Source: Aestuariivita boseongensis (GTDB taxonomy: Bacteria > Pseudomonadota > Alphaproteobacteria > Rhodobacterales > Rhodobacteraceae). Taken from it: DNA of 34,121 nucleotides. Below are positions 1-7,677 of this stretch, one piece after another. The position numbers and the translations under genes are program-made. The stretch lies in NCBI RefSeq assembly GCF_001262635.1, contig NZ_JXYH01000045.1, forward strand, positions 1 through 34,121, written 5' to 3'. Every line of letters starts with the position of its first letter. Position 1 is the stretch's first letter. Below the pieces are notes generated by a model. That model made no database searches and was not told where the DNA came from. It was given only the letters and a program-made list of their open reading frames with translations.

Positions 1-922
1 AGTCGATCAGCCGACAGGACTGCCGGATCGACGGCACGCTGCTGTCGGTGACCATGAGCATGCGGTCACAGGCCGACACGATGGCTCCAAACCACTCTGA
101 CAGGCTGCGCGGCAAGTCGATCACGATGTAATCGTAATCCCGCCGCAGCGCAGTGATCAGCGCGCAGATCTGCTCGCGGCTGAACGCATCGGGCGGCATG
201 AATTCCTCGGGCGCGGCCAAGACATCCAGGCCGCAGTCATGGCTTTGCATGCATTGACGCAGGAAAGTCTGATCGGGGATCTTCTGCTCCTGCGCCAGTT
301 TGAACAGGCCCGGCGATGGCTTGAGATCCAGGGATGTTGCCACGGTGCCAAACTGTACATCCAGGTCCACAAGTGCGACGCGATTGGCGCGGCTTTTCTG
401 GAACACGCCGGAATGGCCCTGAAGCTGGTCAGCTAGGTTGATCGCCAGTGTAGAGGCCCCGATGCCACCCCGCGCCGGGCAGACGGCGATCACATGGCCA
501 AGACGTTGGCGTCCGGGCTTATAAATCGCCGGTAGCATGGAATTGGTAATCGCAAGGCGTTCGATCTGTTCAGTCAGCTCAACCTGCCCCACGGGAAAGG
601 GCAGGATCTCGTCCACACCAGATTTCCTTAATTCCCGCGCCTCACTGAGCGAGATATCCCGGTCACTCAGTGCCAGGAGCCTGCCTGCCTGCCCCACCTG
701 ACCGCGCAGATGACGGACCAGCGCGCTGTCCTGCTCGCCGGTCAGGCGGAAAATCACCAGATCGTTCTGGCTCAGCATTTGAACCGCGCTGCCATTGACC
801 GAAGTCAATGTACCCTCATGGGTTTCCAGCGTCAGGTCCGGCAGAGTGCCAACGGCTTCGCTCACCGCCTGTGTCATCTCGCCATCATCGGCGATCAGAA
901 CCAAAGATTTGTTGTTGATCAT
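1..922 (-). CDS. cpaE: Tad pilus assembly protein CpaE/TadZ (partial, C-terminus outside window)
   Basis: About 307 residues are visible before the frame runs off the left edge. The first ~130 residues form a degenerate receiver-like domain. A MinD/ParA-type ATPase domain follows, with a P-loop-like segment CPARGGIGASTLAINL that lacks the Walker lysine, as known for CpaE/TadZ, then the motifs VALVDLDVQFGT and YIVIDLPRSLS. TadZ proteins localise the Tad secretion machine at the pole or membrane. The start at 922 is chosen because GGAGG lies about 8 nt upstream. In-frame ATGs at 937 and 955 exist, the latter overlapping the stop of the upstream TadE-like gene, but they have weak ribosome sites. 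It is the last visible gene of the pilus operon, and cpaF, tadB and tadC would be expected beyond the edge. The family call is firm. Confidence 0.9.
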   Translation of the reverse strand, partial: MINNKSLVLIADDGEMTQAVSEAVGTLPDLTLETHEGTLTSVNGSAVQMLSQNDLVIFRLTGEQDSALVRHLRGQVGQAGRLLALSDRDISLSEARELRKSGVDEILPFPVGQVELTEQIERLAITNSMLPAIYKPGRQRLGHVIAVCPARGGIGASTLAINLADQLQGHSGVFQKSRANRVALVDLDVQFGTVATSLDLKPSPGLFKLAQEQKIPDQTFLRQCMQSHDCGLDVLAAPEEFMPPDAFSREQICALITALRRDYDYIVIDLPRSLSEWFGAIVSACDRMLMVTDSSVPSIRQSCRLID

Positions 923-947
923 ACCCTTACCCTCCATACTATTGACC

Positions 948-1643
948 TCAGCCATTAATCCCGCTCGCAAGATCCTCGCCAGGAAGCGATGCGCTGAAAT
1001 CGGAAAACACCTTGAAATTCGCCGTGATTGCAGCCAGCGCGTTGGTGTCATTCGTGCTGGCCCCCGCCGCGAGCGCGGCAATCGCGCCCAGCGGAGAAAT
1101 GAAACGGAACGGCAAATCTTCGATCGTGACGGTCACCATAGGCACATATGGGCCGCCCAGAAAATTCATCTGCGGGTCAAACTCGTAATTGAACACAAGG
1201 TTGCTGCGGTCGAAATCCGCGGTCGGATCATTGGGCACAGCAAATTGCAGCATCGTCCAGATCTCGTTAACGGTGGCCTGCGCATCCACGCCCACTGCGG
1301 TCGCCCCCGTGCAGGGCGCCACAGCCGGGTCGAGACAGACGCCATTGGCGAAGCTGCAATTGGTCCCGAACCGCGGCCCCGAGGCATCGGTATACGCGCC
1401 CCGCGTATTGGTTGTGGGCAGTCCGCTGCACGCCGCCGGCCGCACCGCGGCGATCCTCGCCGCAACCTGGACGGCCTTTTCGGCGGCAACGTAGTGAAAG
1501 GCCATGCGCCCGAAATCCACCAATCCAAGGAACAACAGCAGGAAAAGCGGCAGGATCAGAGCCAGTTCGATGGTCGAGGCGCCCTCTTCCCGGCGCCAGA
1601 ACCCCGCCAGACACTTGCGGATATGAGACAGGCGCGGCGTCAT
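948..1643 (-). CDS. TadE-like pilus assembly pseudopilin (second copy)
   Basis: The protein has 231 residues. After a short basic leader it has the pseudopilin signature EEGASTIELALILPLFLL, that is Gly-X4-Glu before a single membrane helix at about residues 20-45, the TadE/TadF prepilin-peptidase recognition pattern. The rest is a periplasmic domain with several Cys (CSGLP, TNCSF, GVCL, APC) that could form disulfides. The ATG at 1643 overlaps the stop of the preceding TadE gene by 4 nt (ATGA), which indicates translational coupling and fixes the start; the frame stays open upstream but that part is a shadow of the neighbour. The role in the Tad machine as a minor pilin-like component is inferred from family and context. 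Confidence 0.85.
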   Translation of the reverse strand: MTPRLSHIRKCLAGFWRREEGASTIELALILPLFLLLFLGLVDFGRMAFHYVAAEKAVQVAARIAAVRPAACSGLPTTNTRGAYTDASGPRFGTNCSFANGVCLDPAVAPCTGATAVGVDAQATVNEIWTMLQFAVPNDPTADFDRSNLVFNYEFDPQMNFLGGPYVPMVTVTIEDLPFRFISPLGAIAALAAGASTNDTNALAAITANFKVFSDFSASLPGEDLASGING

Positions 1644-2146
1644 GGGCCGAACACCCGGCTGCGATCGGTGATCGTGGTGTCGATCTGGGTCAAGGCCGTG
1701 CCGCCCACCAGCTGGAACAGCGGCGCAAAAGGCAGATTGGCAATCGTCAGATCCGCAGACAGAACCGCCACCGGCGCGGGCGACACGCGGTAATCGCCCG
1801 CCGTGCCCACACATTCCAACGTCAGCGCGTTGATGCTGACCGTGACACCGGGCTTCGACAGGGCGGCCAGCTCTGCGGCTGCTGCCGCCTGAAAACTGCC
1901 GATGGTCGCGCTGGGGGTCGTTGCACACAGATCCGACGGCGCAACCCGCCCGAAATAGCGTGCCACATCCCGCACCCCGGTAATGGCATTCTGATAGGCC
2001 CAGAACAGCCGGCCGCCCTCGGCGATCAATGCGAAGGTCACCAGAATGATTGGCAAAAGAATGGCAAATTCGATGATCGCGGCCCCGTCTTCCGCGCGGC
2101 GGAAGCGCTGGCAAGCTTTACGGATATGGTGCATCAGGTTCCGCAT
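1640..2146 (-). CDS. TadE-like pilus assembly pseudopilin (first copy)
   Basis: The protein has 168 residues. The N-terminus carries the segment EDGAAIIEFAILLPIILV, a Gly-X4-Glu-Phe prepilin-peptidase site at the start of one hydrophobic helix, which is the TadE signature. The remaining ~120 residues are predicted to lie in the periplasm and contain two Cys. The start at 2146 has AGGTGAT about 6 nt upstream, and the TadG stop lies within that same site, so the genes are coupled. The stop overlaps the next TadE-like start by 4 nt. TadE and TadF are minor pseudopilins needed for Flp pilus formation. Which of the two copies corresponds to TadF cannot be told from sequence alone. Confidence 0.87.
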   Translation of the reverse strand: MRNLMHHIRKACQRFRRAEDGAAIIEFAILLPIILVTFALIAEGGRLFWAYQNAITGVRDVARYFGRVAPSDLCATTPSATIGSFQAAAAAELAALSKPGVTVSINALTLECVGTAGDYRVSPAPVAVLSADLTIANLPFAPLFQLVGGTALTQIDTTITDRSRVFGP

Positions 2147-2149
2147 GGA

Positions 2150-3721
2150 TCACCTGTAAAGCTGCACGACATCATGCAGGATGCCGCCCACCCCAAGCCC
2201 GCCGGTACCGCTGTCGATCGTACCGACAACCTCACCCCAGATCACCGCATCGGCCCCGGTGCCATCGGATTCCGACGGACGCACCAGGAAGATCTCGACA
2301 AAGCTGGTCACCGGGATCACGCCCGACCCGCCATTCAGCTGCGATTGATAGGTCACGCAATCAATCCCGGCCGTAACAATCACCCGGCGGCGCGGATTGG
2401 CTGCGCCGGTCGACGGCGGCTGGCATCCCGGCAGGCTGGTTTCGGCCTTGCCTCCAGCGCTCAGGATCGCTTCCAAAGCTGACTGATTGGCAATCTCGGC
2501 GTTATAGATGTCCTGCCGCGTCCCGGTTGTGGGAAACCAGGCAGGAATGCCTGCAGGCGTCTCGGCGCTGAAATCCGCGCCGTAATTCACCGTCAGATAC
2601 TTCTGCAGCCCGGCCGAGAAATCGCCATCCCCGATCCGCCCGCCGGAACACCCGCCGTTTTCAAAGCAATCGTCCAGCGGCAGGCCCACAGTGGCGGTCG
2701 GGTCGATCACGCCATCCACCTCGTATTCAGGGGCGGGAACGCTGGTGCAATTGTCGCCCTGCGCCTGGGTGATCCAGCCGTCCAGCACGTTGGGTGCCGC
2801 AGCAAAATTGTCGACATCGTATTTGTTGTCGTTCTGAAACTGGCCGGACGAGGCGTCATAGCGGTCAAACCGCGTGTTGAACCCGGCAATCATGTTCCCC
2901 ACGCTCAGGCCCGGGCTGGTTTCCACCCCGCGTTGGCTGAAACACATCGACACGGCCTGCGACGCGGCCAGTGCACAGGCATCCTCCTGTCCCGCAGGCG
3001 CCGAGGCGCACGCACCGGCCGGATCAATACCCAGCACCGAATTGGCCTCAAGAAACCCGAAATTGCCCGGACCCCACTGATCGTTGCCACCGCCCTGGCT
3101 GACCATCTTGACCATTTGACCCGCCGACAGGTTCAGGCTGGGCTGCGGCAGGCAGATGAACATCGGAGTGATATCGCAGGCGATCAGGGTAAAGCCCGCC
3201 ACCGCCTCAGCGCTGACCGTGCCAAACCGATAGGCATTGCCGACCAAAGACGCGGTTGCCGCAGCCAGCGGGGTGTCCACCTCGTGATCATCCACCACAA
3301 CGCGCACGAAAGCCGCCACAAGCGCGCTTGCAGGATCCGCCGGATCCAGCAGTTGCGCGGGCTGGGCAGGTTCCGTCTCCATGTTGGGCGGCTCGGAATA
3401 GAAGAACAGCTGGTAATCGGCCTCGCCTGACAACGTTTGGTCCCTGTTGCGCACGCCGAATGTCTGCGTGTCCGAGATCATGTTCGCCGCAGCATTGGTG
3501 GCGCGGGTGATTGAATCGATCTTGCCGTCCAACTCTCCAGCGGCAGCGAGAGCGACGTTGTCGGCAAAGCTTTGCAATTCGGCCTGGGTCGTGGTGACAC
3601 GGCCAAAATCAAAGGCCAGCGCCGCCATTCCGATCATCACCGACAAGGCGACGGCGACAAAGACCAAGATCGCTCCATCCTCGGATTTGCGAAACGCACC
3701 TATGATCTGCAGCTTTGTCAC
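2150..3721 (-). CDS. tadG: TadG-like pilus assembly protein
   Basis: The protein has 523 residues and probably starts at GTG (3721), with AGAGAG about 9 nt upstream. The N-terminus has the segment KSEDGAILVFVAVALSVMIG followed by DFGRVTTTQAELQSFADNVALAAAGELDG, the TadG/Tad N-terminal domain with one membrane helix and the conserved AD-ALAAA stretch. The conserved Glu five residues after the Gly, present in TadE, is missing, as is usual in TadG. The large remainder, about residues 70-523, is predicted to be periplasmic and carries scattered Cys pairs (CGSG-like DCFENGGCSGG). I see no clear von Willebrand A metal site. It sits between cpaB and the TadE genes with spacings of 22 and 3 nt, so the genes are probably co-transcribed. 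Confidence 0.86.
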   Translation of the reverse strand: MTKLQIIGAFRKSEDGAILVFVAVALSVMIGMAALAFDFGRVTTTQAELQSFADNVALAAAGELDGKIDSITRATNAAANMISDTQTFGVRNRDQTLSGEADYQLFFYSEPPNMETEPAQPAQLLDPADPASALVAAFVRVVVDDHEVDTPLAAATASLVGNAYRFGTVSAEAVAGFTLIACDITPMFICLPQPSLNLSAGQMVKMVSQGGGNDQWGPGNFGFLEANSVLGIDPAGACASAPAGQEDACALAASQAVSMCFSQRGVETSPGLSVGNMIAGFNTRFDRYDASSGQFQNDNKYDVDNFAAAPNVLDGWITQAQGDNCTSVPAPEYEVDGVIDPTATVGLPLDDCFENGGCSGGRIGDGDFSAGLQKYLTVNYGADFSAETPAGIPAWFPTTGTRQDIYNAEIANQSALEAILSAGGKAETSLPGCQPPSTGAANPRRRVIVTAGIDCVTYQSQLNGGSGVIPVTSFVEIFLVRPSESDGTGADAVIWGEVVGTIDSGTGGLGVGGILHDVVQLYR

Positions 3722-3743
3722 AGCTTAATCTCTCTTTCCTGCC

Positions 3744-4565
3744 TCAGTTCAACAGGGTTTCGGTCACATCCGTGCCCCGACGGATGCGGATGACCGATTT
3801 TGGCGCGGGTTCGTCCTTCGCTTCGGCATCGGGTGCAGGCTTCGGCTCGGGTTCGCGCAGCAGGTCGTGCAAGCGGGTCATTGTAAGGGTACGGTCCTCA
3901 GTATCCTCGACCGAGCGCAGCGTTAGGCTCAGCTGACCGGCCCTTTGGGCCAGCGCCAGGCGCTGCCCTTCATCGGGTGTGACAGCGACAGTGACCGTGC
4001 GCGCCACGACCGGCTGATCGGTCTGTTCATCGGATTCCTGGTCCACTCCGATCACCCGGATGTTTTGCAGGATTGTCACTGCACGCAGACTGTCATTCGT
4101 CCCTGCAGTCAGCACGATGTCCACGCGATCCCCCGGTGTCACGAAACCGCCCACGGCCGTTTCTGCATCCACCTCGATCGCCATTGCGCGGTGATCCGCT
4201 CCGATGGTCTGAACGATGGTGACCTTCTCGCCGAAGTCCGACACGCGGTTTTGCAGGATTAGCTCACCCTGCGAGATCGGCCGCCTAGCACGACGCGCAG
4301 GCGTGTTGCTTGCGGCCACAAGCTCATCGAACTCGGTAAACACACCCACGGGCAGCGAGTTGCGCGGCCATTCAATTGATGTCAGCGTACCGGGTTTGAT
4401 CTCTTCGCCGAACGAAATGTCTCGTGCGGCAACGATCACGGAAACGGTTTCACTTTGGACCGACGCTTCGGCAGGGGCGGGCTGAATGTAATCCTTGGCG
4501 AAAAACACCGATCCCCCAGCGACGGCAAGCCCTGTCATGGCGGTGAAAATTGCAGAAAGTCTCAT
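3744..4565 (-). CDS. cpaB: Flp pilus assembly protein CpaB (RcpC)
   Basis: The protein has 273 residues from the ATG at 4565, with AAGGA about 8 nt upstream; a longer in-frame start at 4592 has no better support. An N-terminal hydrophobic segment (RLSAIFTAMTGLAVAGGSVFF) acts as signal or anchor. A SAF-type domain follows from about residue 40 to 110 (VIVAARDISFGEEIKPG, IEWPRNSLPVG, RPISQGELIL), then an RcpC-like region (GADHRAMAIEVDAETAVGGFVTPGDRVDIVLT) that is typical of CpaB. The C-terminal tail is rich in Pro, Glu and Lys. CpaB is a periplasmic factor thought to work with the outer-membrane secretin. Here it neighbours tadG and no secretin gene lies in the window. Confidence 0.93.
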   Translation of the reverse strand: MRLSAIFTAMTGLAVAGGSVFFAKDYIQPAPAEASVQSETVSVIVAARDISFGEEIKPGTLTSIEWPRNSLPVGVFTEFDELVAASNTPARRARRPISQGELILQNRVSDFGEKVTIVQTIGADHRAMAIEVDAETAVGGFVTPGDRVDIVLTAGTNDSLRAVTILQNIRVIGVDQESDEQTDQPVVARTVTVAVTPDEGQRLALAQRAGQLSLTLRSVEDTEDRTLTMTRLHDLLREPEPKPAPDAEAKDEPAPKSVIRIRRGTDVTETLLN

Positions 4566-4672
4566 GCTGTGATCCTTTCGATCTTTCGGCAACGACGTCG
4601 GCAGGAAGTTTTTGCGTCCGACTGATCAATGCAAATTGTGAAAAACGGGCCCTGACCTGGCTCAGGTGGGGC

Positions 4673-4694
4673 GCGGCGGCCCTTGGGCCGCCGC
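4673..4694 (-). promoter_or_regulatory. Strong stem-loop between flp and cpaB
   Basis: A perfect 10-bp inverted repeat (GCGGCGGCCC / GGGCCGCCGC, 4673-4682 and 4685-4694) separated by two bases lies 23 nt after the pilin stop. A smaller hairpin (ACCTG AGC CAGGT) and then a T run (GGGCCCGTTTTTC) lie further downstream on the minus strand. The first hairpin has no immediate U tract. Inference: an mRNA 3'-end stabiliser or leaky terminator that lets pilin transcript exceed that of the assembly genes. Confidence 0.6.
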
Positions 4695-4717
4695 ACTCAT
4701 CAGTATCGGCGGGCCGA

Positions 4718-4888
4718 TTACATCAGCGCGTCGGCTGAGGTAAACTGAGCTGCGACATCCGAGCCGATGTTTGTCAGCGTGGCAACGGCGATCGCGGTCA
4801 CGATGGTCAGCGCAACACCATATTCAACGATGGTTGCACCGCTTTCATCGCGTGCCATCGATTGCAGTTTCACAAACAGTTTCAACAT
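4718..4888 (-). CDS. flp: Flp-family type IVb pilin
   Basis: The small protein of 56 residues has the Flp prepilin layout: a short basic leader (MLKLFVKLQSMARDESG), a Gly17 cleavage point, then ATIVEYGVALTIVTAIAVA, which places Glu and Tyr at positions +5 and +6, the TadV prepilin peptidase signature. One membrane helix covers about residues 18-42 and the tail is short and polar. The ATG at 4888 has AAGGAG 6 nt upstream; another ATG at 4893 hits a stop at once, and a longer frame to 4948 has no ribosome site. It is the first gene of the visible Tad operon and would form the pilus fibre. Confidence 0.93.
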   Translation of the reverse strand: MLKLFVKLQSMARDESGATIVEYGVALTIVTAIAVATLTNIGSDVAAQFTSADALM

Positions 4889-4929
4889 TTCATACTCCTT
4901 AAGACTGTTAACTACCGTAGATCTCCCAC

Positions 4930-4960
4930 GGCTCTCTGAGCCCCTCATGACATGAGAGCC
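4930..4960. promoter_or_regulatory. Nested inverted repeats upstream of flp
   Basis: A palindrome CTCATG-A-CATGAG (4944-4956) lies inside a second inverted repeat GGCTCTC (4930-4936) / GAGAGCC (4954-4960). The two pairings exclude each other if transcribed. The element is 42-72 nt upstream of the flp start, so it may be an operator or a leader structure. This is seen in the sequence; its function is inferred. Confidence 0.4.
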
Positions 4961-5276
4961 ACACCCTCAACCTACGCCCCATTTATTCAGGCGCGCATCA
5001 TCCAAAGCTTGAGGAAATACACCCAGAGGTTGAAAGATTGTTTAGTAAATGGCAGCCAGCACCCTATTCCCGCCACATTCGCCGTTGAATTGTGGCCGCC
5101 TGGGCCTCAAAAGAATCAGGGTGGTCCGCGGATGATCCGCGCGAAATCACCGCCGATTGTGTATGCATTTGGCCCTATCCTCCCCTCAACCACATGGGCA
5201 GACGCCCACGGAAGGAAAGCCCAGCTGGAACATGGCCAGACCAGAAGAAGAACGGACAATATGTCTGAAGAATTAA
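4961..5276. other. Gene-free stretch between flp and tRNA-Leu
   Basis: About 315 nt, lower in GC than its surroundings. I find no convincing coding frame. It should contain the pilin promoter on its left side and the 3' flank of the tRNA on its right. No clear sigma-70 or sigma-54 promoter could be picked out. A TTAA-N5-TTAA pair at about 4899-4911 resembles a CtrA site but has the wrong spacing. Confidence 0.5.
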
Positions 5277-5363
5277 TGGTGCGGTCGAGAAGACTCGAAC
5301 TTCCACTCCGGTTAAGGAACAGCGACCTCAACGCTGCGCGTCTACCAATTCCGCCACGACCGC
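5277..5363 (-). tRNA. tRNA-Leu (anticodon GAG)
   Basis: On the minus strand the acceptor GCGGTCG (5357-5363) pairs with CGACCGC, followed by A73 and an encoded CCA (5277-5279). The D arm contains GGCGGAATTGGTAGACGC. The anticodon stem CAGCG/CGCTG encloses the loop TTGAGGT, giving anticodon GAG. There is a long variable arm typical of class II tRNAs, and the T arm contains GTTCGAGTC. At 87 nt with CCA it has the usual tRNA-Leu length. It reads CUC/CUU codons. No clear terminator is seen after it. Confidence 0.96.
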
Positions 5364-5437
5364 ACATTGCCTTGGCAAGGTGTGAGGCATGTACCTAAGC
5401 AATCGGTCGAAGAAAAGAGGTTTTGTGCGGCAGCCCA

Positions 5438-5467
5438 CAAAAAAACCGGCCCCGCAACAGGGCCGGT
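5438..5467 (-). terminator. Rho-independent terminator of the peptidoglycan-binding protein gene
   Basis: On the minus strand an 8-bp GC-rich stem ACCGGCCC / GGGCCGGT (5460-5467 and 5445-5452) with a 7-nt loop is followed directly by a run of seven T. It lies 29 nt after the stop at 5496, in the correct orientation. Confidence 0.9.
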
Positions 5468-5495
5468 CTGATGGCAGTATATCCGAGGGCCGGGG

Positions 5496-6692
5496 TCAGT
5501 TCATCCGCGCAACGGCCTGACGCAGCAGGTCGGTGCGGCCGGGCTCTCCGGGGTTGAAGACGGGCACAACGCCGCCCGACACCGCGGCAAAGCCCCGGTC
5601 GAACCAGCCCGCAGCCAGCGGCTGCGAGGGCGCAACGCCAAAGCCGCGCATCAGGTGGTGGCCCACCAGCTCGGCATAGGCGGATTCACCCGCGCCCACG
5701 AGCAGCAGTGCCGAACCCAGCGCCACTTCCATATTGTCGGTCCGGTATCCCACGCCCAGGCAGATCTGCCCGGTGCCGCGCAGCTGCTCAAGCGACATGC
5801 CCGAATTTGCCGCGAAAGCCTGAACCCCGGCGACGACCTGGTTCTGCGGCGTCGTGGGCAGCTGGCTGATATAGGTGGCCATCGTGGGCGCCAGGCCCGC
5901 GCATTGCTGCGCGATCTGATCGGCGCTCAGCCCCAGCACCTGGCCGGCCAGTCGCTGACCGTTCTCGATCGCATAGGTCCGCGCCAGGCAGAACTGTTCG
6001 TTCAGCACAAGGTTCGGGTCGGTCATATTCGCGGCCGTGGCATAGCCGCCATTGGTGTTGGTCACCAGCGACACCGAATTGCAATGCGCCGCCAGCGAGG
6101 CCGTTGTTGGCACCGCCTGGAAATTCGGCAGCCCCGCCGGGGCCGAGGCCACGCCCAGATTGGGCAGCGCAGCATTTGCTGGTGCCGGCGCGACCGTGCC
6201 ACCCGCCAGCTCTGTTCGGTAGTTCTTCAATAGCCCGCGCGGCCCGTCCGGATGGCTGGCCATCTGTTGGGTCACCTCGAAACTGCCCACCTGCGCCCGC
6301 CGGTGCGATGTCAGCAGGATCTCTTCCTCCAGCGGGGTCAGCTGCCCCGTCGCGGGATAGCCCATATAGGCCTGATACCGCGCGATCGCTGCACGCGACT
6401 GACGACCCAGCTGGCCATCCACGCCCCCCGCATTGAACCCGAAATAGTTCAGCGAGGACTGGATCTCGCGCCCCTGCTGGGTCCGCGGAATGCCCGACCG
6501 GTAAACGGTAGTCGTCCGCGTCGTTTGTTTTTGCGCTTGCTTGCGCTGCGCTTCCTTGGTTAGCGCGTGGCCGACAACACCTCCAATCAGAGCACCGGCG
6601 ACAAAATCACCTGAATCGGCAGAGGCTTTTGAAACCGGCGAAAAGGCCAATGCAGCGGCTACAAGGGCGGTTGAAACAGACTTGGTAAACAT
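5496..6692 (-). CDS. Secreted peptidoglycan-binding domain protein
   Basis: The protein has 398 residues from the ATG at 6692, with GGAG about 7 nt upstream. A signal peptide covers about residues 1-25 (TALVAAALAFSPVSKASA). A short glycine-zipper-like stretch follows (GDFVAGALIGGVVGHAL). At about residues 75-130 there is a PG_binding_1 fold (IQSSLNYFGFNAGGVDGQLG, RAAIARYQAYMGYPATGQLT), which binds cell-wall glycan. The C-terminal ~250 residues contain a few Cys and no domain I recognise. It is probably a periplasmic or envelope-linked protein and no catalytic motif is visible. It stands alone with its own terminator and diverges from lipB. The binding domain is firm and the overall role is unknown. 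Confidence 0.8.
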   Translation of the reverse strand: MFTKSVSTALVAAALAFSPVSKASADSGDFVAGALIGGVVGHALTKEAQRKQAQKQTTRTTTVYRSGIPRTQQGREIQSSLNYFGFNAGGVDGQLGRQSRAAIARYQAYMGYPATGQLTPLEEEILLTSHRRAQVGSFEVTQQMASHPDGPRGLLKNYRTELAGGTVAPAPANAALPNLGVASAPAGLPNFQAVPTTASLAAHCNSVSLVTNTNGGYATAANMTDPNLVLNEQFCLARTYAIENGQRLAGQVLGLSADQIAQQCAGLAPTMATYISQLPTTPQNQVVAGVQAFAANSGMSLEQLRGTGQICLGVGYRTDNMEVALGSALLLVGAGESAYAELVGHHLMRGFGVAPSQPLAAGWFDRGFAAVSGGVVPVFNPGEPGRTDLLRQAVARMN

Positions 6693-6809
6693 GACATTTC
6701 TCCGAAGACTCAAAGCAGATAATGCCAAGTTTAACACCCGAATCGCCTCAAACCCGAAGGATTATTGCCAAAATCCGGGCGGGAACCCGCTGAAAGGACG
6801 CCCCGAAAC

Positions 6810-7472
6810 ATGGTCGAATGGATCGTCTCTGACGGGCTAACCTCTTACGAAGAAGCACTTTCCTTCATGGAGGCGCGGGTCGACGCCATCCACGCCGGCG
6901 CAGCTGAGGAATGCGTGTGGTTGCTGGAACATCCCCCCCTCTACACCGCCGGAACCAGCGCAAACCCCGCTGATTTGACCGATCCGGACCGTTTTCCGGT
7001 CTATGACGCCAGGCGCGGCGGCCAATACACCTATCACGGGCCGGGCCAGCGCGTGGTCTATGTAATGCTGGATTTGAACAAACGCGGCCGCGACATCCGC
7101 GCCTTTGTCCAAAGCCTCGAAGGATGGGTGATCGACACGCTGTCCAGCTTCGGCCTGACTGGTCACATCCGCGAAGGCCGCGTCGGTGTCTGGATCGACC
7201 GCCCCGATCGCCCCCCCCTCCCCGATGGTCGCATGGCCGAAGACAAGATCGCCGCCATCGGTATCCGCCTGCGCAAATGGATCAGCCTCCACGGCATCTC
7301 GATCAATGTAGAGCCCGACCTAGAGCATTTCACCGGCATCGTCCCCTGCGGCATCAGCGACTACGGCGTCACCAGCCTCGTCGACCTGGGCCTGCCCGTG
7401 ACGATGGACGACCTCGACGCGGCCCTGCGACAAAGCTTTGAGACGGTGATGGAGCCGCGCAACAAGGCGTAG
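6810..7472 (+). CDS. lipB: Octanoyl-[acyl-carrier-protein]:protein octanoyltransferase LipB
   Basis: The protein has 220 residues. It transfers octanoyl groups from ACP to lipoyl domains of dehydrogenase complexes and GcvH, the first step of lipoate synthesis, in the cytoplasm. The family motifs are all present: [12 protein letters not shown] (about 69-80), the active-site Lys146 in [10 protein letters not shown], and the catalytic Cys180 in GIVPCGI. The ATG at 6810 is chosen because AAAGGA lies about 10 nt upstream and the family starts near this point; the open frame extends 45 nt further. Length is normal. LipA is not adjacent. Very high confidence. Confidence 0.96.
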   Translation: MVEWIVSDGLTSYEEALSFMEARVDAIHAGAAEECVWLLEHPPLYTAGTSANPADLTDPDRFPVYDARRGGQYTYHGPGQRVVYVMLDLNKRGRDIRAFVQSLEGWVIDTLSSFGLTGHIREGRVGVWIDRPDRPPLPDGRMAEDKIAAIGIRLRKWISLHGISINVEPDLEHFTGIVPCGISDYGVTSLVDLGLPVTMDDLDAALRQSFETVMEPRNKA

Positions 7473-7492
7473 GGTGGGTGCCAACCCACCGT
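7466..7492. repeat. REP-like stem-loop, copy 1
   Basis: Overlapping the lipB stop, GCGTAGGGTGGG begins a short element with a 7-bp stem GGTGGGT / ACCCACC (7473-7479, 7484-7490) and a 4-nt loop. It has no T run, so it is a poor terminator. A related sequence beginning GCGTAGGGCGGG occurs on the opposite strand at 27420-27449. Both sit next to gene ends. Confidence 0.4.
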
Positions 7493-7677
7493 TCCGGTAT
7501 GTCTGAAACAGCATTTCCGGTTTCAAACGCTGCGCTTTTTCGAATTTGCAGCGAAAGTCTGGTTTGAGCCCAACTCGGTCTTTGTAAAACAGCCAGCAAG
7601 CCCTCAGAATTTCTCCCGGCAGTGGAGTCCTTTTACACAATCAGTCCGATGCCAATATTAGCTGAGGCAGGATAACC

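Noticed and set aside
1644-2114. N-terminal extension of the second TadE-like protein
   Set aside because: The frame is open upstream of 1643 but that part reads as a shadow of the first TadE gene; the pseudopilin leader and ATGA overlap fix the start at 1643.
1412-2482. Open frame of 356 codons on the plus strand across the TadE genes
   Set aside because: It crosses three well-supported genes on the other strand and has no ribosome site or recognisable domain.
4899-4911. TTAA-GACTG-TTAA before flp as a CtrA box
   Set aside because: The spacer is 5 nt, whereas the known CtrA site has 7.
5116-5367. 83-codon open frame across tRNA-Leu
   Set aside because: It overlaps a complete tRNA gene, so it is not a real coding region.
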